The position numbers and the translations under genes were made by a program. A model generated the notes under the pieces. It had not been told where the DNA came from. It did no database searches and saw only the letters and a list, made by a program, of their open reading frames with translations. A stretch of 16,109 nt of DNA from G020353115 sp964389685. GTDB lineage: Bacteria > Bacteroidota > Bacteroidia > Bacteroidales > VadinHA17. Below are positions 7,659-14,967 of the stretch, piece after piece (position 1 is the stretch's first letter; every line of letters begins with the position of its first letter). The stretch is taken from assembly GCA_964389685.1 (NCBI GenBank), contig CAYMFM010000084.1:1-16109 (forward strand), in the 5' to 3' direction.

Positions 7659-7807
7659 AGAAACAACATAAAATTGGTAATGAAAACGGTCAGAAAGAAT
7701 TAGTGAAAATGAATATTCCCTGTAAAGATAACATAGAATAATCAATGAATTTATCTGAATCAACCATTTAATATAAATCTAAATAAAAACCCGAAACACA
7801 GGGATGC

Positions 7808-10800
7808 CTATTCCTCCTGGAAGCTTGGTATCAGCTTAAATGTTTCAATAGCATGTTTGCCAATATCCAGGTTGAGGTAGTTTTTATTTGTTGAAATTTC
7901 GACACCCTCTTCTTCAATGATATTTGTTTTAAATGCTTTTTTCAGGTTAAAATGGGAAGTCAGGTTGCTGCTTCCCTCTTTGCCTTCTGATTCATAAACC
8001 CTTACTATCAGGCTGTTATCATCCTCACATTTTTTTATTGTGGAAATGATTGCATTCTCCCTATCCACAGAAAAAAAGCTGATTTCCTCCGGTAATGTTT
8101 CGTTTTCCGATACTGGCGGATCGAAAATAACAAACAACTTCTCATTGGATTGCCTGCCAAACTTGTACCCGTTTTTCCAATCAGGATGGTGGGAAGTCAG
8201 TGAAAAGGAGAAGTGATGATCACCGGCCTGGAGGTATTCATTCCCTTCCCCATGGCAACTTCTTCTGGAAGCCAGAAGCAGGGGCTGTAACACAGGTTTT
8301 CCGATCCTCTTGTCCGTGGGGTCAATATAATCTGCAACGGCCACGGATGAGGAGAGCGTTATCCCGATCTTCTCATCATAAGCTGCGATCCAGTTTTCTA
8401 TTCCCCTGGGATGGATCTCTTTGCAGGGCGTAACGTACCGTTCACCTGCAGCCCCTTCAATTTCATCTTTGCCAACTTCAACAACTCCAAAGGGAACTTC
8501 ATAAGCGACCTTCCCGTCAGAGAGATCGAGTGGAAGAGCCATACGGTATTCACGGAACAAAACACCCTCCCAGTCGATCAGTGAAACCTCAACATCAATC
8601 CGTTTAATGTGGTTATAGATTATCAATTTCTGCTCAACAATGGCATTCCGTATGGGTTGTCGCATTGCAAACAGGCTGAATACCTCTCCCTTTTCAAGCC
8701 ATTTCCATTCAGCATCATAATTGGAAACCCTGTCGAATCCTTCCATGGTGGGTTGTTGAATATCTGCAAATTCTCCGGCACCGTTACCTTCTGATCTCAT
8801 GGTAAACACCTCACCGCCTTTCAGGTTTGAGCCATCAAGCAGGTGCTTCCCCAGCTCCTTATCAACGATCTGTTCGATAATGCCATCAGAGAGAGTAATG
8901 TTATAGAAGTTGTTTTCGTAACCCGTTACCCTGTGTATGGAGTGTTCCTCCCTTTTCTGCGGGGAAGGATTGACATAATAGGTTTTATATCCTATCGACG
9001 GAACATCTTCAGCAACATAATGAAGAACTGCTTTTTTTAGCGATCCATCCGGATGCCTTACTACGTCAGTCAACTGGCTCTCAACAAACTTCCCCTGGTG
9101 ATCCTGTACCATCACGTTCTTTCCCCAACCCGCTTCCCACTCAAGACCGATGTGTACAGGATCGCTCCTTTTCCAGGAAAGACTGTTGAAAACGATCGCC
9201 GGGATGCCTTTATTTCTGTCTGTCATGACTCTTGAACTGATTGATTTCAGGGCAATATTGGTTATTTCACTTGCCTCATGATGCGCCAATTCAAATTTAT
9301 CCAGGAAACAGGCATCTGTTATCTCACCATTTTTCCCGCCCCATCCATGATCAGGATATATTTTTGCCTCCCATGCTCTGGTCAGGCGGTCCTGTGGATA
9401 TGCCTCAAATGATTCAGCCAACAAGGCATTAATGGCAGAAAATTTTTCAGCAACAGTCATCAGGATATCTGCTTCGCGGCTTGCTTTCAGTGCTTTTTGG
9501 TGAGAAGGACCGTGAATATAAAGCCAGACAGCTGGTCTTTCACCCATGATGGAGGGAAGTTCTGGTGCAGATTTTTCGAAATCCTGGATAAAATTTCTGG
9601 CTGAAGAAAGCGTTATCCCGGGCAGTTTGATCTGATGCTGCTTTCCAAATTCATCCTCAAAGTAAGTCAGGTTATGCCACTGGTCAATAATCTGGCTATA
9701 ATCTTCAGCAGGACTCATATCCCAGTCAGATAACAGGGGCACCACCGGATCTGATCCTTTGTAGGACAGATAGTCTCCCCACCAAACAGCCTGATCTGCA
9801 ATATGAGCTGCTGCACTGAAAAAATCACGATGCAGATGAGGAAAAGATAAGGAATAATGTCCGGGTGAGTAGGTTGTTACGAAGGACCCATCCGGGCTAT
9901 ACCACCTGAAAACTCCCATCTGATGTCGGCTGATCACCATCTGTTTGGTGCCTGCTTTCTTTGCAATCTGAGGCATCTGCAATGTCCTGCCGGGGACATC
10001 AACATTCCAGTAGGTATCCGGTTTATATCCATCAAACTCTTTTGAGAGCCATCTGGCACCCAGATAAAACTGCCTGATCAGCGATTCACCCGAATACATC
10101 TCTTCGTAGGGTTGTATATAGGTGGACCCTGATGTTAACCTGCCGGAATGCAGCAATTCGATGAACTCCTCCTTCTGGTTCGGGTGCCGCTCAATAAACT
10201 CCCGAACCATCAGTGCATCCTCAATGTCAAAATGGTATTCAGGATCCAGGCGTGCCTGTTCAAACAGGGGGGTAAGTAACATGGTATCCCGCTCAATGAT
10301 ACAATTTTCAGGACTATCCATCCAGGCAATATCCTGGTGACTTGAGTTCATCAGGTAGATTTTGCCATTGCCGTGGCTTGCATTGGATAGTTTCTTCAAA
10401 CTGTTTATTAACTGTGGTTTATAGACGATCCTGGTTTTCAGGATCCAGGTGCCATCCGTTTGTTCAGAAACCTGATTGATAACAAGGGTTGGATCCCTCA
10501 GTGCAGTTATGGATTCCCCGGTAAAGAGACCGGGAATTTCAAAAAGCTTTCGGCTCTGATGAAACAGGGAAAATGGAATTTTCTTTAATTCACTCCTTTT
10601 GCCGGTCAACGAAAAAGTGCCGCGCGAAACAGATTCATCCAGATCCAATTCAACGGGTTGAACGGTCTCACCAATCTTGCAGGAGAGTGTTTGACCTGCC
10701 ATATATTCCGGTGCCACCAGAATAAAGGAATGGGACTCTCCAACGGAATGCCCGGTCAGGTCAAACCAGCCTTCGTATTCAGCCGCCCTGTGAAGATAGG

Positions 10801-11401
10801 AAAGTGCATCCGGAGCCTGATAGACAATGCACCAGGTATTGGTTTCTGCTTCTTCACCAACCACTTTTATGCGTAGTCCCTCTCCGGGCGTTAACCAGGA
10901 TGAAGGAGCATGGAGGGTCATGTATCCATGACCATCTCCATGACGATCGATCATAAATACCGAGAATGCAAGCTTCCCTCCGTCGTCAGAGGTCACCTCC
11001 CAGTGATCCGAAGGATTGGTAAAGACAAATTTTAATTCACCGTTGATATACATAAAGAACTCTTTATCCGTGTTCGGTTTGTCCATTGCTGCGATCCAGA
11101 GAAAATCTGCAGCTTCGCCTTCCCAATCAGGCGGGATCTTACCCGTGAGCCATTCGATCGCCATTTCCCCATTGGTTGTCCGGGTGAGCAATGAGGCGCT
11201 AACATCCTCACGAATTGATTCATAGGTAAACTGATTACCACCAAAGTTTTCAGAAAAACCTTCAAACCAACCGTGGGTTTTTTTGCTTAATCTGCCCTGT
11301 TTTTCTATTCTCCCTCCAGGTTCTATTTGAGCATCTGCTCTTTGCATATCTGCTAAAATTGTCAGAAAGGTAAAAAACAAGATAGGCATTACTTTTTTCA
11401 T
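7808..11401 (-). CDS. Exported glycoside hydrolase family 38 (alpha-mannosidase-type)
   Basis: A 1197-residue GH38 enzyme, a retaining zinc-dependent alpha-mannosidase family. A Sec signal peptide spans residues 1-24 (cleavage after ADA). Residues about 30-340 hold beta-rich sequence I do not recognise, probably carbohydrate-binding or galactose-binding-like modules. The catalytic domain starts near 347: SSHQDIAW (353-360) gives zinc ligands His355 and Asp357, and WNVDVPGR (465-472) gives Asp468, the expected nucleophile and ligand. PDHGWGGKNGEITD (683-696) is the likely third-ligand region (His685, inferred). IHGPSHQKALKASREAD (629-645) marks the end of the catalytic barrel, followed by the long beta-sandwich C-terminal region typical of GH38. 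It begins 13 bp after the UroD-like gene, so the two are probably translated from one mRNA. The linkage (and mannose as the sugar) is inferred from the family only. Confidence 0.9.
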   Translation of the reverse strand: MKKVMPILFFTFLTILADMQRADAQIEPGGRIEKQGRLSKKTHGWFEGFSENFGGNQFTYESIREDVSASLLTRTTNGEMAIEWLTGKIPPDWEGEAADFLWIAAMDKPNTDKEFFMYINGELKFVFTNPSDHWEVTSDDGGKLAFSVFMIDRHGDGHGYMTLHAPSSWLTPGEGLRIKVVGEEAETNTWCIVYQAPDALSYLHRAAEYEGWFDLTGHSVGESHSFILVAPEYMAGQTLSCKIGETVQPVELDLDESVSRGTFSLTGKRSELKKIPFSLFHQSRKLFEIPGLFTGESITALRDPTLVINQVSEQTDGTWILKTRIVYKPQLINSLKKLSNASHGNGKIYLMNSSHQDIAWMDSPENCIIERDTMLLTPLFEQARLDPEYHFDIEDALMVREFIERHPNQKEEFIELLHSGRLTSGSTYIQPYEEMYSGESLIRQFYLGARWLSKEFDGYKPDTYWNVDVPGRTLQMPQIAKKAGTKQMVISRHQMGVFRWYSPDGSFVTTYSPGHYSLSFPHLHRDFFSAAAHIADQAVWWGDYLSYKGSDPVVPLLSDWDMSPAEDYSQIIDQWHNLTYFEDEFGKQHQIKLPGITLSSARNFIQDFEKSAPELPSIMGERPAVWLYIHGPSHQKALKASREADILMTVAEKFSAINALLAESFEAYPQDRLTRAWEAKIYPDHGWGGKNGEITDACFLDKFELAHHEASEITNIALKSISSRVMTDRNKGIPAIVFNSLSWKRSDPVHIGLEWEAGWGKNVMVQDHQGKFVESQLTDVVRHPDGSLKKAVLHYVAEDVPSIGYKTYYVNPSPQKREEHSIHRVTGYENNFYNITLSDGIIEQIVDKELGKHLLDGSNLKGGEVFTMRSEGNGAGEFADIQQPTMEGFDRVSNYDAEWKWLEKGEVFSLFAMRQPIRNAIVEQKLIIYNHIKRIDVEVSLIDWEGVLFREYRMALPLDLSDGKVAYEVPFGVVEVGKDEIEGAAGERYVTPCKEIHPRGIENWIAAYDEKIGITLSSSVAVADYIDPTDKRIGKPVLQPLLLASRRSCHGEGNEYLQAGDHHFSFSLTSHHPDWKNGYKFGRQSNEKLFVIFDPPVSENETLPEEISFFSVDRENAIISTIKKCEDDNSLIVRVYESEGKEGSSNLTSHFNLKKAFKTNIIEEEGVEISTNKNYLNLDIGKHAIETFKLIPSFQEE

Positions 11402-11414
11402 AGATTCAAAATCC

Positions 11415-12476
11415 TCAATTTTCTGGTTGCAGGGATAAGATCAACTCTCTGGTCCCATATTTTTTTGTTGCCTCGATCATTGTTCTGAAATTTTCAGGTG
11501 GTGTATTTCTACCCATGGCACACCCGGTACTTACAAACACTCCCTTACCTCTGGTGTCGGTAATGATCTTCTTAACCGCATCTTCAATATCATTTTCAGC
11601 ACCAAACACCATGGGGTCAGAGGGATTAATATTTCCCATTAAAACAGTATCCACAGGAATTTGCTCTCTTGCCTTGCCCATATCCACCTGCCAGTCGATT
11701 TCAAGGATCCTGGCGCCGGTTGCAGCCATTTGTGAAATGATGGAAGTTGTATTTCCACAGATATGAATGGACAGGGGTATGCCATAGTTCTGAACCTCAT
11801 CAGCCAGCAACTTCTCAGGTTTCCATGCAAAATCACGATACATTTCCGGTGCTATCAGGTTAGGGCCGGCAAGGGCATCTCCGATGGAGGTCACATGTGC
11901 ACCGGCATCTTTCTGCGCTTTTGCGAAGGCAACACATGCCTTCCTGCAATATGCAATAACATCCCGGATGAGCTGCGGATCCTCAGTCATCAGATCAACC
12001 ATAAATTGTTGGGTGCCCCGTAACAGGCAAGCTACACTAAAAGGACCCTGGTCCGCTCTTCCCATAATGAATACATGATCCCCAATCGCCTCCGAGAGAG
12101 TCCGGGTTGCTTCAAGCCATTCGGGTAACCTTCCCGCCTTCAGCGGATCAGGCACCTCCAGGTCGTAAATATCACGCAGATCCAGTAAAACCGGTTTTGA
12201 TTCATCAACAATTGCCGGTTCATCATCCCTAAGAATAACCCGGGCACCACAGGCTTCAGCCAGGGAAGCATCATCAAAATCAATGACACAGCCATCGTAG
12301 CCATATTTTTCCTGGCACCGAATGTGGGTTTCTGCCATGCGCTTCCCGTTCCGGTTAATATCCCCAATCCGTAATCCTGCATCCATTATTGAAAACATGA
12401 AACTCTGTGGGACAACAGGCACCCGGTCAGGTATTTCCCGGTTCAATACTGAAAAACACCGCTCCTTTGAAGTCAT
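11415..12476 (-). CDS. Uroporphyrinogen decarboxylase-family protein, MtaA/CmuA-like methyltransferase type
   Basis: A 353-residue cytoplasmic TIM-barrel protein of the URO-D superfamily; no signal peptide. The start MTSKERCFSVL plus EIPDRVPV (14-21) is characteristic of the non-haem branch. It lacks the MRQAGR substrate motif of true haem-pathway decarboxylases. A zinc-thiolate type site is visible: HIC at 238-240 and a distant Cys319 in STGCAMGRNTP (316-326), matching the HxC...C pattern of cobamide-dependent methyltransferases such as MtaA. Family members transfer methyl groups to or from corrinoids or thiols. Many paralogues sit in carbohydrate loci with no known reaction. Here it directly precedes the GH38 gene (13-bp gap), so a role in processing a methylated sugar or aglycone released by the hydrolase is possible but unproven. 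No corrinoid-binding protein is encoded nearby. Confidence 0.88.
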   Translation of the reverse strand: MTSKERCFSVLNREIPDRVPVVPQSFMFSIMDAGLRIGDINRNGKRMAETHIRCQEKYGYDGCVIDFDDASLAEACGARVILRDDEPAIVDESKPVLLDLRDIYDLEVPDPLKAGRLPEWLEATRTLSEAIGDHVFIMGRADQGPFSVACLLRGTQQFMVDLMTEDPQLIRDVIAYCRKACVAFAKAQKDAGAHVTSIGDALAGPNLIAPEMYRDFAWKPEKLLADEVQNYGIPLSIHICGNTTSIISQMAATGARILEIDWQVDMGKAREQIPVDTVLMGNINPSDPMVFGAENDIEDAVKKIITDTRGKGVFVSTGCAMGRNTPPENFRTMIEATKKYGTRELILSLQPEN

Positions 12477-12540
12477 TGGATCAGCCTTTTATTCACTTAA
12501 CTTAACGAAATCAGAAAACCCATATGAGATGATATACCGG

Positions 12541-13413
12541 TCAGTCCGGTGTACCCTGACGGAATTCCAATTCAGCAAAAACAGGATAATGATCCGAGAT
12601 ATAATGATCCTTTTCATGTATCGGATAGATCCCATGCTGAAGGACCGTGAATGAATGATTCATAAAAACAAAATCAATTTTTTTGCCGTCCTCAACACTG
12701 CCAAATCCATTAAAGGTCATGTTTCCTCCAAAATGCGGGGTATCGGAAACAAACTGGGCATCTGCCAGACCCGGAGAATCTCCTGTTTTTTCCGTAAGAA
12801 TTGAATACCCTCTTGATTCATTTGTGAAATTGAAATCGCCGGTCAGAATAACCGGCTTACCGTTGGCTATAGTGTTGATTTTGAATATCAGTAGTCTGGC
12901 ACTCTGAGCCCTCGCGCTATCGGACACATGACTGAAATGGGTATTAAATACATAGAACACCTTTTTTGTTTTTTTCTCCTCCAGTTTTACCCAGCTTACC
13001 ACCCTGGGCAGGTGGGCTCCCCAGGATATACTGCCTGTATCACTGGGATTCTCGGATAACCAGAAAGTCGACTCATCCAGCAGGTTGAACTTTGTTTTTT
13101 TATACATGATAGCAGCATATTCCCCTTTTTCCTTCCCGTCATCCCGACCAACTCCACTTCTTGCATACTCCGGTAATATGGCACCCAGATCTGTAAACTG
13201 CCGGTGCGTCACTTCCTGCATTCCCATGATATCGGGATACATTGAATTGATCAGGTCGGACACCATGTGCTTGCGGTTAGACCAGCTATTCTCTCCATCA
13301 GCCGGATTATCATATCGGATATTGAAGGACAGGACTGTGATTCTTTCCTTATTTAATGAACAGGAGGTCAAAAATACAAGAAGCAAATAGAGGATAATCT
13401 TATTGGTAATCAT
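12541..13413 (-). CDS. Endonuclease/exonuclease/phosphatase-fold lipoprotein
   Basis: A 290-residue EEP-superfamily (DNase I/exonuclease III/CCR4-like) metal-dependent phosphoesterase. The N-terminal hydrophobic stretch ends in LTSC (15-18), a good lipobox, so the mature protein is a lipoprotein of the cell envelope and not a DNA-repair enzyme. The catalytic set is complete: Asn31 in LSFNIRYDN, Glu67 in MGMQEV, His159 in FNTHFSH, Asp193 and Asn195 in GDFN, Asp247 in KKIDFVF, and Asp274-His275 in ISDHYPV. Length is that of a single-domain member. Secreted Bacteroidota relatives are often annotated in polysaccharide loci and may cleave phosphodiesters in glycans, lipids or nucleotides; the substrate is unknown here. 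It follows the dipeptidase terminator and precedes the UroD-like gene by 64 bp, so it may be the first gene of the operon. Confidence 0.9.
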   Translation of the reverse strand: MITNKIILYLLLVFLTSCSLNKERITVLSFNIRYDNPADGENSWSNRKHMVSDLINSMYPDIMGMQEVTHRQFTDLGAILPEYARSGVGRDDGKEKGEYAAIMYKKTKFNLLDESTFWLSENPSDTGSISWGAHLPRVVSWVKLEEKKTKKVFYVFNTHFSHVSDSARAQSARLLIFKINTIANGKPVILTGDFNFTNESRGYSILTEKTGDSPGLADAQFVSDTPHFGGNMTFNGFGSVEDGKKIDFVFMNHSFTVLQHGIYPIHEKDHYISDHYPVFAELEFRQGTPD

Positions 13414-13450
13414 GATGTTATGTTTTTCAGAAAAGTAACTTGAAACGTAT

Positions 13451-13484
13451 AAAAAGGGATTGACGAATACAGATTAATCAATCC
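13451..13484 (-). terminator. Probable intrinsic terminator of the dipeptidase transcript
   Basis: On the minus strand, 30 bases after the dipeptidase stop, GGATTGA (complement 13478-13484) pairs with TCAATCC (complement 13457-13463) across a 14-nt loop. Flanking AAA/TTT can lengthen the stem if one C is bulged. The hairpin is followed by TTTTTA (complement 13450-13455). The position, stem and U-run are consistent with a rho-independent terminator separating the dipeptidase from the EEP gene. The stem is A/T-rich and the loop is long, so efficiency is uncertain. Confidence 0.55.
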
Positions 13485-13514
13485 TTTATCAAATACATGG
13501 TGAATGTATACCTG

Positions 13515-14747
13515 TCACTGACCGGCTTGTTTTTCCACTTCCCGGAATACCCTCATCAGATTGCCTCCCCAGATTCTGGCAATCTCTTTTTCAGTATACC
13601 CCCGTTTCACCAGCTCAATAGTGATATTACCCATTTCACTGACATCGGAACAATCTTTTAGCCCTCCACCTCCATCAAAATCAGATCCAATGCCAACGTG
13701 ATTAATCCCAATAAGCTCTACAACATGATCGATATGATCAACCAGGTCAGCAACAGTAGCATATTCTCTCGGGTATTTTTCCCTGATTTCTGCACGTTCC
13801 TTCCGGTACAGTTCCATCCGATCAGGTGAAAGCGTATCCGGATCACCATATTTTTTCTCCAGGGTATCATATGCTTGCTGCATGGCTTCCTCATCTTCTC
13901 TCTCTTTCACAAAAGAGCTTACCAGGGTAACCTGTATCACACCGTTATTTTCCTTGAGCTTCAACAACATCTCATCCGACAGGTTTCTTGGATGATCACA
14001 GAGAGCCCTGGTACAACTGTGTGAAGCAATCACCGGCGTACGTGAATGTTCAACGACATCAAAAAAGGATTCATCGGAGATGTGTGAAACATCAACCATA
14101 ATCCCCAAACGGTTCATCTCTTCAACAACCTGCATCCCAAAATCGCTTAATCCATGATGCAAAGGGCCTTCATCATCCGTTGAGCTGTCACAGATATCAT
14201 TATTGCGTGAATGACAGAGGGTGATGTATCTTGCCCCCAGATCATAAAAGGTCTTGACCAGTGAGAGATCCCTGCCAACAGCATAACCATTTTCGATACC
14301 GATGTAAACTGCCCTTTTCCCGAGCGCTTCAATTCGTAATGCATCCGCAGAACAGGTGGCTGGCTCAGCCAGATCACTGTTCTCTTCCACTGCAGCATGT
14401 ATCTTTTCGAACAGGGTCATGGCTTTTTCCCTGACAGTTTCATAACCATCTTCATCAAGAGGTCCCTGAGCAACATAAACCGCAAAAAAGATTGCATCCA
14501 GTCCGCCCTCTTTCATTCTTGGAAAATCAACCTTGCCGGTACGTTCATCGGGGGTGGTCCCACCACGAAGATCGATATGATCCAGTGCCAAAGGAGTATC
14601 AGCGTGCGTATCAACTGTTAATACCCTCTCATGGATCGCTATGGCTTTTGCAGTATTATCATTTTCATCCCTCTTTCCCTGGCAGGAGATCACCAGTAAG
14701 GTTATCACCAGAGAAGTGATCTTAAATAATGACCAATTGATTCTCAT
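13515..14747 (-). CDS. Membrane dipeptidase (peptidase M19 / renal dipeptidase family), lipoprotein
   Basis: A 410-residue zinc dipeptidase. I chose the ATG at 14745-14747, because it opens a lipoprotein signal ending in LVISC (18-22); the ATG at 14786 adds 13 residues before it. All metal ligands of the family are present: His48 and Asp50 in VDTHADTP, Glu152 in IGIENG, His222 in DVSHISDES, His243 in ASHSCTRAL, and the catalytic-region Asp356 in IGSDFDGGGG. These enzymes hydrolyse dipeptides, including ones with a D-residue at the C-terminus. As an envelope lipoprotein it may process peptides or murein fragments outside the cytoplasm. It is divergent from the DUF819 membrane protein gene and is followed by a likely terminator, so it probably forms its own unit and is not part of the sugar cluster. 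Confidence 0.93.
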   Translation of the reverse strand: MRINWSLFKITSLVITLLVISCQGKRDENDNTAKAIAIHERVLTVDTHADTPLALDHIDLRGGTTPDERTGKVDFPRMKEGGLDAIFFAVYVAQGPLDEDGYETVREKAMTLFEKIHAAVEENSDLAEPATCSADALRIEALGKRAVYIGIENGYAVGRDLSLVKTFYDLGARYITLCHSRNNDICDSSTDDEGPLHHGLSDFGMQVVEEMNRLGIMVDVSHISDESFFDVVEHSRTPVIASHSCTRALCDHPRNLSDEMLLKLKENNGVIQVTLVSSFVKEREDEEAMQQAYDTLEKKYGDPDTLSPDRMELYRKERAEIREKYPREYATVADLVDHIDHVVELIGINHVGIGSDFDGGGGLKDCSDVSEMGNITIELVKRGYTEKEIARIWGGNLMRVFREVEKQAGQ

Positions 14748-14967
14748 AATTAACGGATATTTAATGGAAGTGCTAAAAATAACCATATATCCATTAAATT
14801 AACGGATTGTTACCGGAAATTTGAGGAAATGTATTGCATTTTTTTTCTATATTCGTCTGAATAAATCAGGGAACCATCCTCCTTGAGCACACAAAGATAT
14901 ATCCATCCGTTATGCACCGCTAGCGGGAAAGGTGCAAATTCAATCGTTCAATAAACGCCCTTTCATC
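14748..14967. promoter_or_regulatory. Divergent intergenic region between dipeptidase and DUF819 genes
   Basis: This A/T-rich 220-bp region must hold the promoters for both genes. Visible elements: an exact 10-bp inverted repeat, ATTTAATGGA (14759-14768) with TCCATTAAAT (14790-14799); a direct repeat TTAACGGAT at 14750-14758 and 14799-14807; a direct repeat ATATATCCAT at 14785-14794 and 14897-14906; and a palindrome CCGCTAGCGG (14917-14926). A minus-strand TATCTTTG (complement 14892-14899) matches the Bacteroidota -7 box TAnnTTTG, but no TTTG -33 box lies at the right distance, so I do not call exact promoters. Confidence 0.5.
14914..14935. repeat. Nested palindrome and stem upstream of DUF819 gene
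   Basis: CCGCTAGCGG at 14917-14926 is a perfect 10-bp palindrome. It is nested in a second inverted repeat, GCACC (14914-14918) with GGTGC (14931-14935), so the two pairings are mutually exclusive in RNA. It ends 32 bp before the DUF819 start codon. It could be an operator or a leader hairpin. Confidence 0.5.

Noticed and set aside
7781..7802. Possible terminator after the GH38 stop (CCTG/CGGG stem then TTTTTATTT on the minus strand)
   Set aside because: The stem is only four pairs, one of them a G-T wobble, too weak to call, although the U-rich run is present.
7659..7807. Possible promoter before the cytochrome-SUMF1 gene (TATCTTTA and TAGATTTA on the minus strand)
   Set aside because: Each differs from TAnnTTTG at the last base, and no TTG/TTTG box lies at the usual distance. 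An internal promoter here remains possible.
11415..12476. Haem-biosynthesis uroporphyrinogen decarboxylase (hemE)
   Set aside because: The N-terminal MRQAGR motif is missing and a HxC...C metal site is present, which points to the methyltransferase-like branch.
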